From positions 52,595 through 116,594 of the forward strand of contig CATKHK010000117.1 of the NCBI GenBank assembly GCA_949751835.1: a stretch of 64,000 nucleotides of DNA, written 5' to 3'. How positions within the stretch are numbered: the first letter of the stretch is position 1; the number at the start of each line of letters is the position of its first letter. Of this stretch, positions 46,116 to 56,401 are shown one piece after another. Below the pieces are notes generated by a model that was not told the origin of the DNA, did no database searches, and saw only the letters and a program-made list of their open reading frames with translations. The position numbers and the translations under genes were made by a program. Source of the DNA: Blepharisma japonicum. Lineage: Eukaryota; Ciliophora; Heterotrichea; Heterotrichida; Blepharismidae.

Positions 46116-49100
46116 TTACATCATTAAAAATTTCCCAGAGATAAGCATTTTATCAGAAATTTCAGGATCATTTAAACTCAAAGATTGAGAGTGCTCATAT
46201 GTGCTAGAAATAACTTCAACATTTTCTAGTGATTTTTCATATGATGATTTCTCTTTTAATTTCTTTTCAATATTAATTCACTTCTCTTCAACAAGTTTCA
46301 TTATCCCTCCAATGCTTCCCATAATCCCAAAAACAGACCCTAAAAGTGTAGTAATTAAAATAATAAATGTTTGACTAACATTTCTAGTAGTGACAAGCCC
46401 ATTAGTTCCTATATCGAATTTTATATTTAAATACGAGTTAAATGCCAAGGCCAACCTATATAAATTTTACTCAAATGCTTGATATTCTGAGCCTTTATCA
46501 GATGGCTGTTTTAATGATACATGATATCCTGTCTGATTTTTTTTAGTTCAAGTTTCTGAGTAATACTAAATAAAATTTACTGAAGGAATTGTATAAAAAT
46601 AAACCACAGACGGGGTGTTACCAGAAAAGACATGATTTTGAGACGGTTCAAGGGTAGTCTCGTAGCTGCTTTTTTCGTTAGGGATTGATGAAGAAAATGT
46701 TACATTTACAGTAAAACCTGAAACATATCCATTCTGATTATTCATGTAGTATGAAATCTGTGCATAGCTTAGCACTTCACAGCTCTTGCATAAAATAGTG
46801 ACGTCACAGTTTCCATTATCATAGGACTTGCATGAAGATTTGCTGAAAGAGCCATTAATTCCTGTAATGTTATGAGATAATTCTGACGAGCAATCGTTTT
46901 TTGATGCGCAGGTACCTCCATAATGTATCAGAGTAACTATTATTGTGAAATCTCCAATAAACTATATATAATTTACCTCAGGGACATCCTGCTTAAGAAC
47001 TACGAGCGGCACCAAGCTTTTTACTTCATATACATTATTTAGCGAATAATTCACCAAAGCTGTTCCAACTGCTATAATCGCTATAAATACAAAAATAATA
47101 CTAAAAATTCCACCTATTCTAGTCTTCTTTAAATACATCGCTTGGCCTGTTAAATGATTATGGTCATTTGTATACAAGTCTGCCCCTTTTAAAAATTCTC
47201 TACCTTTTTTAACAAAAATAAATAAGATAATGACTAATAACCCTGCAAATCCAACGGTGCTTTGTATAATAAAAGTCGTTTCGTCAATTTGACTCATATT
47301 TGACGCATAAATGGCTGGTTGAATTGATTTATCGTCATAGACAAGTAGCTGATAGTTATAGTCTAAGCTTCCTACGTCACAATTTGCACCATATGGGCAC
47401 GAGAGACAATATCCAGCCCCTTGCTGGTCATTATAAGTCCCTTCTTGACATGGATAACATAAATCTTTAGATGTAGCGCCATATTCAGCGTTATATTTAC
47501 CTTGTGAACATTTATCGCAAAATGTATGATTAAATCCATCTGAATAAGTCCCAGGAGGGCATACAAAGCAGTTATTTGTCCTATATGTCCCTGGGCTACA
47601 AGCCCAAAAACAAGTAGTATTGTCGTCACAGTCAGACCATAAATGAACTCTGATGAATTTATTAGAAGGGACATTAAATCTTAATAAAGAACCAACTGCT
47701 GTACCTCCGCCATGTATATAAACGTAGTTTTGGAAATAAGCAAAAGCAGCAGCATAGATGGCAGAGTCTAAAGAGCCAATTTGTACGTGTGTTTTTTTTG
47801 TAGTATCTAAATAAAAAATTTCACTATTAGGGTAACTCCCAAATGATTCTCCTCCTATGACTAATATTCTAGTTTTTAGCTTATAAACAGAGCTTTTTGC
47901 TCTTGCTCATGTAAGATCAACTCTGTCTGTATAATTTGCTATTCAAATTTTGCTTGACATATTAAAAGTGAAAACTCCATTAAGAGGAACTTCATCTTCT
48001 CCTTCTCCATATAAAACATATACAAAGTTAGGGGTCGATGTAGACATTCTACAAGTTGCGTAGTATAATTTCCCAGGACCTTTAGTATTGTTATAATCTA
48101 AAAGAGTATATTGAGATGTAGTGAAATCATAAACCCATAGCTCATCTGAAAGTCCCGATTCGGTTAATCCGCCATATATAGCTATTTTTGATCCCATTTG
48201 AGCACCACAGGCTCCTACTCTTGGGCTTGGAGCATCGCCAGAATAATCCATACTGTGCCATGAATTTGCAGTAATATCAAGAATATAGCCATCGTTTAAA
48301 TATCCGTTAGCCCCATAGCCTCCTCATACAACCATTAATCCTGCATTAGCAGCTGATGCATAACCATACCGTTTGGAAGGAATGTTTCCAGTTGCATCAA
48401 TATTACTTCAAGTGTCGTCAATGCAATTAAAAGTCCATAAATCGTTGTAAAGTTCTTCATTAGCGCCCAGCCCACCAAATAAATATATATTAAATTAGGC
48501 TGAGTTGAGAATCAAAACTCTGATAATTAAATATAAATTTAATAGAATAACATATATTCTATCATGTTAAAATAGTATAAATTATGATTCATTGCTTGCA
48601 TTGAATGATACATTCTTGGACTTGGAGATTTATAACTATCATAAATTTGATAATTTACTGGAGAGATCTGTAAGTCAAAAACAACTAATTGATTTATTAC
48701 TGGTGGGTTTTGATTTCCACCAAAAACAAGAATATTTGAATTATATAAAGTATAGCCATAGCTGTTTACCAATAATACCTCATTAGTCATATTATTTACT
48801 TGAACTTGGCTTCATTCATATTTGCTATCCAATAAATTAACTTTATATCACTCTTGATTATTTTTCTTAAGTAAATTTGAATATCCATGCAACAAATAAA
48901 TTTCTTCATTGTATAATAAACTTCCATGAAAAATCCTTGACGAATAAGTATTTGATGAAGTTATATTTTTTCATTGATTATTGCTTAAATCATATAAGTA
49001 AAATGTTTGTAGGTGCGGATTTGTAGTATTCGCTGCTTCTCCTCCTGCTATAAACAAGCAATTATTATAATAAATAAGGCTTGCTCCTTCAATTGGAGGT

Positions 49101-49697
49101 GGAATATCCCCATTTTGAGCCAGTTTTTCCCATATTCATGTCGAAGTATCAAGCCTGCATAATTTTTACAAAAAAAGACTATTGTCATCTCCTTTCATAG
49201 TCAAACCCCCAAAAACTGCAAATTTTAAAATATTATTTTGAGTAAACGCGCAATATCCGAATTTAAGCCTAGGAGTTGGCACGTCTCCCGATGTGGCTAT
49301 TTGGGTCCATAAGAATCCTTCAACTTGGAATTTTCATAAGTCATTTAGAGGTCCTGATATAGACATTCCTCCAAATATATATAAATAAAAATCGTTTGAC
49401 GAAATAAATGATCCACCATTATATCTAGAAACTAAATTAAACTTTACCGGGATAAATGCCATCTGAAGCTGAAAGTCTGCTTCATATATTCCTTTGTAAA
49501 TCAAAGCTTCATAAGTCATTAAAAGCATTTCTCGGATCTGAGTATCCTCCAAAGACTAATGTAACATTAAGATCTTCAAAGGTTTCCATAATACATAAAC
49601 TCCTTGCCTCTGGAGGGGTGGCTGTGGATGGAATTCTTTCTATTAGCAAGCTATAAACTCCAAGAAGAAGATAGTATAAAAATACTGAGGATACCAT
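46116..49697 (-). CDS. K4: type I kelch receptor interrupted by a 92-bp TA-bounded insertion
   Basis: Exons complement(46116..46455, 46471..46565, 46581..46961, 46977..49154, 49170..49431, 49448..49697). The fourth exon contains a 92-bp AT-rich insertion (48488-48579) absent from K1, K2 and K3. With it the frame ends at TAA soon after NHNLYYFN; without it the CDS is 3414 nt, a perfect 1137-aa receptor. Introns are 16, 15, 15, 15 and 15 nt. Signal peptide MVSSVFLYYLLLGVYS; kelch, GCC2/GCC3 (CPPGTYSDGF, CSQGKYNAE, CYPCQEGTYN), three membrane segments; the tail is longer and ends SGKFLMM. Likely functional if the insert is removed as DNA. Confidence 0.85.
48488..48579. mobile_element. 92-bp TA-bounded IES-like insertion in K4
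   Basis: Precise insert at a TATA in the seventh kelch motif (LYLFGG). Left junction AAATATA/TATTAAATTAGG, right junction AAAATAG/TATA then AATTATG; one TATA remains after precise removal, and the other three paralogues show that uninterrupted sequence. The insert is very AT-rich and contains short inverted repeats (GAGTT...AACTC, ATTAAAT...ATTTAAT, TAGAAT...ATTCTA). Length is 2 mod 3, so it must be eliminated for expression. Too long for an intron here and lacking GT/AG ends. Best read as an unexcised internal eliminated sequence or a small MITE. Confidence 0.78.
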
Positions 49698-50129
49698 AAT
49701 TATTATTTTTCACTATTCTGATCATATTATTAATATTAAAATTGCTTAAATATAAGCTGGACATTAACTGGAAATATTAGAACTTGCTTTTTTATGACAC
49801 TAAAAAATTTGCTGTTATAAAAATCTAAAAATAATTATTAATATAGGCGTCCCATCTTTTCTGTCAGACATTTATAATTAATTATTATTTTGATGTATAT
49901 TCATTGATATCAATATTAGATTCTACATAATTTTAGAACACTTATAAGATAATTTTGTAGTTGTATCAAAATAATGAGGATTTTATTTAAAATTTCCATA
50001 GAAATAATAATTTATAAATATATTTTGCAATAAAATTTAGGTAACTAAAAAATAATTTAACTAAATAAAATTTTTCTTAATAATTTTTCGAAATCAGCAG
50101 TATTTATCAAAGGACTCTAAATTACATAT
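49698..50129. other. Spacer upstream of K4
   Basis: AT-rich DNA with no coding signal; should contain the K4 promoter. Ends at the C-terminal receptor fragment. Confidence 0.5.
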
Positions 50130-50375
50130 TTACATTTTTTCAGATGACATAATATCATCACAGCCGCTCTTTTGCCACTTCCCATATGAACTATGAATGT
50201 TTTCTGCGTTATGTTTTGTTTCTTTTGCCAGTTTATGATGCACTAAAGCTTTCTTAATCTGGTGCCAGCTTTTCAGTGCTCTTCATTGCAGTCCCTAAAA
50301 TCTTCAAAGCAGCTACAACAGACCATAAAAGTGCAGAAATAAGGTTTTTAAAGTCCTGCTTAGCTCCCTTACTGG
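50130..50375 (-). pseudogene. C-terminal fragment of a type II kelch receptor
   Basis: The minus strand reads SKGAKQDFKNLISALLWSV at its right end, matching the third membrane segment of K5 (SKGAKQTFLMLISSLLGSV). After a one-base frameshift it continues WHQIKKALVHHKLAKETKHN, corresponding to the K5 cytosolic tail, to a TAA at 50130. Everything upstream is missing; the cut end abuts the LINE fragment at 50376. This is the relic of another type II receptor copy that once lay between K4 and K5. Confidence 0.82.
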
Positions 50376-50805
50376 GCTATATGATGAAGAAAGAAAATAT
50401 TAATACAGAATTTGCAAGAATTACTAGAGACAGGTGATTAAACTTAAAATTAATTGAAATAGTGCTTTATAGTAATAATTTTGAAGAAATAATTGAAAAA
50501 CTTGAGAAAAGCAAAAAGAAATGGATAAAGCAAGAAATAAAGGCATATATTTCATTATCTTTAATTTATTAATGGATTCATATAAGTTTGTGTTTTAAAG
50601 CGCTTAATGACTATCCATTTGAAGAAAAATCAATAATTAATTTTTGCTTTAATTGGTTAAGAGGAATTTTTTGAATAAATTTAAAATTAAAAACATCCTA
50701 AGAATTAATATGAATTAAATCTTTTCTTAATTTGATGAAATTATGTACGAAATTTATTGAGGAATTTTGAATAATAATAATAATAATAATATTTATTCTT
50801 TTGTT
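50376..50805 (+). mobile_element. 3' end of a LINE, with AAT-repeat tail
   Basis: Aligns, in inverted orientation, with the 3' part of the LINE at 54540-55040 (for example GAAAATATTAATACAGAATT and GCTTAATGACTATCCATTTG). It begins just after the CCHC zinc-knuckle region (GLYDEERK) and ends in seven AAT units near 50780-50800, a plausible LINE 3' tail. Frame is destroyed. A 105-bp block present in the other copy is missing here exactly between two TA dinucleotides. Confidence 0.75.
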
Positions 50806-50932
50806 TGTTTGCTTTAGGTTCAATATTTATTCTCTATATATTTATGTCGAAATATTATGCTAAAAATAAAAAAATCAATAGTGCTTGCTCCTTATCTTTT
50901 AACACCTGAATCTAAATTTTATTATAGTTAAA

Positions 50933-53900
50933 CTATTTCTCATTATTAGCGTCAACTAAACTTGAGCTCCCAGCTGACATTCTTTCGTCATCATCATTAT
51001 TATTTGTTCATTGTCCATATGCTGTGAAAATTTCTTCTGCATTCTTTCTTGATTCTTCCACAGTTTTTTCGTGTTTTATTACTTTATTAATCTTGAGCCA
51101 AAAATCTTCAGTTTGCTGCATTATGCCTCCCAAAAGTCCTAAAACAGCAAAAACAGACCCTAAAAGTGAAGAAATTAGCATTAGAAAAGTCTGCTTTGCT
51201 CCTTTGCTTGTAACAAGCCCATTTCGATTAACTCCAAGCTCTAGCTCTAAATAATTAATAAAAGCATACCCCAGTCTGTATATTTTTTACTCAAAAGCCT
51301 GATATTGTTTGCCAGTTTTTGAAACTTCTTTTAAATCAACATGATATCCTGTATCATTTTTATTATCTATTGTATCTTCATAATGCTGAATTACTATTAC
51401 AGATGGGATCATATCATAATATATAATAGTCGTTCCTCCAAAAATTAAATAATTATTATCAGGTAAAACTGCAGTTTTATAGCTACTGGATTTCCCCGGA
51501 ATTGATGAAGATGAGGTCACATTTACTATAAACCCTGAGGTATATCCGTTTGAGTCGTCCATTGTATAAAATATATTGCCTTGTGTATCTATAGAGCATT
51601 TAACACAATTTATTGTTATTAAACAATCTCCATTATCCATAAGTTCGCAGTCTTGCTCTTCCCAAGTCCCAGTAATCCCATCAATTGTATGAGAAATTGA
51701 TGAAGGGCATATCATCTCATTTAATTCATTATAATTAACACAAGTACCTCCATAATTCATAAGTGTAATCGTAATATAAAAATTCCCTTCAAACTACCTA
51801 AAACTTACATTTGAAACATCTTGCTTTAGCACCACAAGTGGGACCAAACTTTTAGTCTCAAAAACATTGTTTTTTAAATAATTCACTAATGAAATTTCTA
51901 TAATGGCTACTGCTATAAAAATAAACATAATCCCAAACACCCCACCTATTTTTCTTTTTTTTATATACATCAATTCTCTTTCAAAGTGGTTATGCATTTC
52001 CATATATAAATCACAGAAAAGCAGGTATTTTCTGTTTCTTCTTACAATAACTAATGAGAAAATAACTAAAGACCCTAGAACTCCTATCACACTCCCTGTA
52101 ATTATGCTATTTCTTACTACTCATTCTTGATTTACTTTGTATAATGATGGCTGTATATACGTATCATTATAATCTGTAATTAGATAATTATAAGTTATGC
52201 TTCCAATGTTGCAAGTAGCTCCTCCAGGGCAATCATCACAAAAAGATCGGCCTTCTTTATCATTAAATTGTCCTTGCTGGCAAGGGTAGCACATATCTTC
52301 AGTTGTAGCGCCAGCTCAAGGGCCATATTTTCCTTTAGGACAAAGGTCACAGCTGCTCTGGGCAAAATTACTAGCATAAGTCCCTGCAGAGCAAGCTTCG
52401 CAGCCTGAAGAAGCACTATATGATCCAGGACTGCAAGTAAAATCGCAGTCATCTTCAGTTGTACAAAATGATTTTAAATCAATTCTGATAAATTTATTGC
52501 TAGGTACACTAAATCTTATTAAAGCTTGCTCAGCAGTTCCTCCTCCAAAAATATAAAAATAGTTCTTAAAATATGTGAATGCTGGCCCAATAACGGAATA
52601 TGGAAGAATTCCAAAGAATGCTCATTGGTCAGATTTAATATTGTAGGTATAAATTCCGTTAGTTGGGTAGCTGGCTTCTGATTCTCCGCCAGCAGCTATA
52701 ACTACGCTTGGGATCTTGATCACAGCAGCTCTGCTCTTTGCATAAATGTCTGTATCTAAGCTGTAAAACTGGTTCCATTTTAATGAATTTGCATTGAAGC
52801 CATAAATTTCATTTGTGGGGTAAAGGTCTTCGCCTTCTCCATATAAAACATAGATTAAATTTGATACAGTAGTAGAAAGGCTGCAAGAGGCGTAAATTAA
52901 TGGCCCAGGGCCGTTTGAATTTTTAGAGTCTAATAGTGTATAAGTCTGAGTGTCAATGCTATAGTACCAAAACTCATCAGACAGTCCTGCATCTGTTAAG
53001 CCACCATATAAATAAATATTTTGCCCATGCAGGACTATACAAGCTCCTACTCTTGGGCTTGGATTAGTTCCTTTATATGTAAGCGACACATATGTATTTG
53101 TATTTATATTATAAAAATATGCATCATTTAAGTAGCCTTCCTGGCCATTTCCCCCTCATATAAGCATATGATCTCCATCAGAAGCTGCAGCATAACTGTG
53201 CCTTTTAGACGGGATGTCTCCAATAGGAACTTTTATTTGCCAATATTCATCTATAGTGTCGTATATTCATAAATCATTTAAAAGCTCACCACTCTCACCT
53301 AAGCCACCAAATGTATAAAGATATTGGCCGATTGATTCTAAAGAATGGTACATTCTAGGAGACGGAGAAGTGTCTTCTGGAAGAGCATAGTATGTGATGA
53401 TTTCATTTTTTAAGTTGTAAATTACTAAGCGGTTAGAAATATCTGGGATTTTATTTCCTGCAAATGTGAAAACCAAATCGCCAGTAATGCCATAGCCATA
53501 GCTGTCTAGCCTTGTTCAATTATAAGAGTCTGTGGCCATTTGGACTTCAACCCAGTTGTAGCTAGAACTTGCCAAGTCGAGTTTATACCATACAATGTCT
53601 AAAGAGCTTTCTGGCAATGAATAGCCTGTCATTAAATATCATTCATCGTTATAGATGAAATTGCCATGATGAATTCTTGGATTGTAAGTTTTTGAAGTTG
53701 TTATGTCTACCCAATCATCTGTTGATAAGTCATAATAAAAAGTAGTTTTTATGTTTGGATCTTTTAGATAAGTGGCATATCCACCAGCCAAATAAAGCTT
53801 TTTATTGTAATATCGTAGTGATGGACCTTCAAGCTTTGGAGGAAGAGTAGCTGGATTCATAACTTTTCATGTCCATGTAGTTGTATTCAGCCTAAATAAT

Positions 53901-54432
53901 ATTTTACATATAAAGACTATTATCTGTCCCAGCACCTGTTATTCCTCCAAATACAGCGAAAATAAAATTCCCATAATCATCATTATAAGAAGTATACCCA
54001 AATCTCATTCTAGGTGCTGGAATATTTCCTTTCGTTAGAATTTTTTCTCATATAGATCCATCTGCCTGGAAGCATCATAAATCATTTAAAGGCCCTGATA
54101 TTGACATTCCTCCGAAAATGTATAAGAGCTGTTTACTTTCTGAAATAAAAGAACCTCCGTTGTATCTTGCAACTAATATAGAATTTACCTGGAGTTTCGT
54201 CGTTTGAAGGAGAAAGTCTTTCTCATTGAAATAATGTGGTGTTAAATAGTCAAACGTCATTATAAATAGTTGAAGGGTCTGAATTTCCTGAATAGACTAT
54301 AATACACTCATAGCTTGGAAAACTTTCCATTAATGGGAAAATTCTGGAACTAGGAGGAGGATTTGTAGCTGGAATCCTGTCAATATCTATTCCCCTGGCT
54401 ATTGCAAATAGAAGAAAACCACCAATTCACAT
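50933..54432 (-). CDS. K5: kelch / GCC2-GCC3 three-pass receptor, type II
   Basis: CDS is complement(join(50933..51275, 51291..51385, 51401..51793, 51809..53891, 53908..54172, 54189..54432)), 1140 aa, stop TAG. Same five intron positions as type I (16, 16, 15, 15, 15 nt), but strongly diverged sequence. Start ATG at 54432 gives signal-like MWIGGFLLFAIARG (Trp is TGA). Twelve kelch motifs, Cys-rich domain (CSPGSYSASSGCEAC, CDLCPKGKYGPW, CYPCQQGQFNDKEG), membrane segments after NSIITGSVIG, at GGVFGIMFIFIAVAIIEISL and at TFLMLISSLLGSVFAVLGLL; acidic Asn/Asp-rich tail. Intron 4 (GTAATAGTAATTCAG) has no stop and is 15 nt, so its retention would add only five residues. Flanked by inverted LINE ends. 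Confidence 0.87.
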
Positions 54433-54539
54433 TTATTTCATTATCTTGCATGCTTATTTATTTGCTTTGGAAAATTTATTATAAAAATGTAAAATTAATA
54501 TAAATTCTTTATGAGGTAGAGTTTGCTTATAAGCCTCAC

Positions 54540-56385
54540 ATTGTAAGGAGTGTATTTATTATGCAAAATTCCTCAATAAATTTCGTAGATAATTTCAGCA
54601 AATTAAGAAAAGATTTTATTTCAGGATGTTTTTAATTTTAAATTTATTCTCTCTTAGCCAATTAAAGCAAAAACTAATTATTGAATTTTCTTCAAATGGA
54701 TAGTCATTAAGCGTTTAAAACTTATATGAATCCATCAATAAATTAAAGATGATGAAATATATGCCTTTATTTCTTGCTTTACTCCCACTTTGACTTGGAA
54801 CAAAATATTTTAAAATTTCTATTTTTTGGGAAATTATTATTGTTTATCAGCTGTTGTTTAACACTCATTTTCTTCGACAAGATCTATCCGTTTCTTTTGC
54901 TTTTCTCAAGTTTTTTCAATTATTTCTTCAAAATTCTCACTATAAAGCACTATTTCATTTAATTTTAAGTTTAATCTCCTGTCTCCAGTAATTCTTGCAA
55001 ATTCTGTGTTAATATTTTCTTTCTTCATCGTATAGCCCACATTTGTCAATAAAATGAATATCATCTTCTACTTCAGTTCTGCAGTAGGTGCACCTGCCCT
55101 TCATTTTTGATACCTCGTGTATTGACACCAATTCGTATATATTTAGCCAGCACGCAGTCTAAAAATAGGCTTAAGGTTTAGACCATATGACTGTTATATG
55201 CAAGCATGTTGTAAGATTTCTCTCAAATGCGCCACCATACCCAGTCTGTAGATTTGTGCTGTCTTTCATACCTCATTCTCCATCCTTTCCATTCTGGCCT
55301 TCTCTTCCATGTCATTAATTTTAAGTTTTCTCTGCTCCTTCTTCTTTCACGTCACTGCTGCTGCTCAATCTCATCCCTTACAAATCCATACCGCTTCTTT
55401 ACTTCTCTGCGACTGACCTTCCACAAATCTTCTATAGTTTGCTTAATTGATAAATATCCTTCATAGGAGCCTTCCTCGTATTCTCTAATCTTTCATTAAA
55501 GTTAAGAAGTCTGCTGCCTACCTCACCTTGAATACTAAGCAGACGCATATCACTCAGCAAAGCATCATTCACAATATCTTTTGGTGCCCTCAGAATTATC
55601 CGGATACATCTCCTTTGCACTCGTTCCATAGACGAGATAACTGTGGAGCTCACCTCACTGCCAGACACTTCAGTGCTATATAGTGTCGTAGTGTGCATGC
55701 ATACTCTTCCATTGTTCTCATTTTTCTATCGAGACACCCCTGATTGCAGATATTATTCCTGTAAGATAGCTACTTGCAGCTTTCACTTTGGCTAATCTCT
55801 GTTTTAGGTGGGTATCAGACTTCATTCGCTTCTCAGCCAAAAAACCTAAATACTTATTGTCTTCGAGTTTCTGAGTGTTTCTCCATTTATGGAAATACTT
55901 GTTCTTACTATTAAATGCAACAAACTCTGATTTTGCCGCATTGACGCTAAGCATATAACTTCTTAAGCTGCCCTATCATGCGATGTCATCAGTATACAGC
56001 AGTATGCCTAAACTATACCCTCCTGGGATGAGAACCCGGCATTTTCATTTCCAAACTCCAATTTATTCGGCACTATGCCGAAGAAGAGAGGTGACGAGCA
56101 TCTGCCTTGCCTCGCTCCTTTCTTAATTCTTATTGCCAAGCAAGGTTTTCTGTTTGCTATGATGCAGCTGGTCTTGTTTTTGTACATTTCTTGAATAAAA
56201 AGGCACTAGTTTGGCATCAATTCCTCTGCCCATCATCGTTGTAAGCAATAGCTCCCTATTAACAGATTCCAAAGCCTTCTTTAGATCAAATAGGCTTTTC
56301 GGGAAAAGAGTTAAATTGCAACAAAATTTTAATTTTTCATTATAAAACATAATAATTTCTATATATTTTTTAAAAAATTAATATT
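54540..56385 (-). mobile_element. Degenerate 5'-truncated non-LTR retrotransposon (LINE)
   Basis: Minus-strand reverse-transcriptase remnant in several frames. From 5' to 3': FDLKKALESVNRELLLTTM (fingers/palm, near 56290), GARQGRCSSPLFF (near 56100), the catalytic YTDDIAW (near 55990, Trp as TGA), the thumb region (KYLGFLAEKRMKSDTHLKQR near 55850), a connector with MERVQRRCIRIILRAP (near 55620), and a C-terminal zinc knuckle CTYCRTEVEDDIHFIDKC (near 55090). No endonuclease remains at the 5' end, so the copy is 5'-truncated or decayed. Frameshifts between these blocks mean it is inactive. It fills the space between the divergent receptors K5 and K6. Confidence 0.88.
54782..54886. other. 105-bp TA-bounded block, absent from the other LINE copy
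   Basis: Comparison with the inverted LINE fragment at 50376-50805 shows an exact gap: that copy reads GGA-TA-AAGCAAG, this one GGA-TA-[105 bp including a second TA]-AAGCAAG. Either the block was inserted here or was removed from the other copy between two TAs, the way IESs are removed. Confidence 0.55.
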
Positions 56386-56401
56386 GGAAATTCTTTAAGG
56401 G

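Noticed and set aside
33206-49697. The many 60-110-codon minus-strand ORFs treated as separate small genes
   Set aside because: They are pieces of single receptor genes cut by TGA-Trp codons and mini-introns; splicing joins them exactly in frame.
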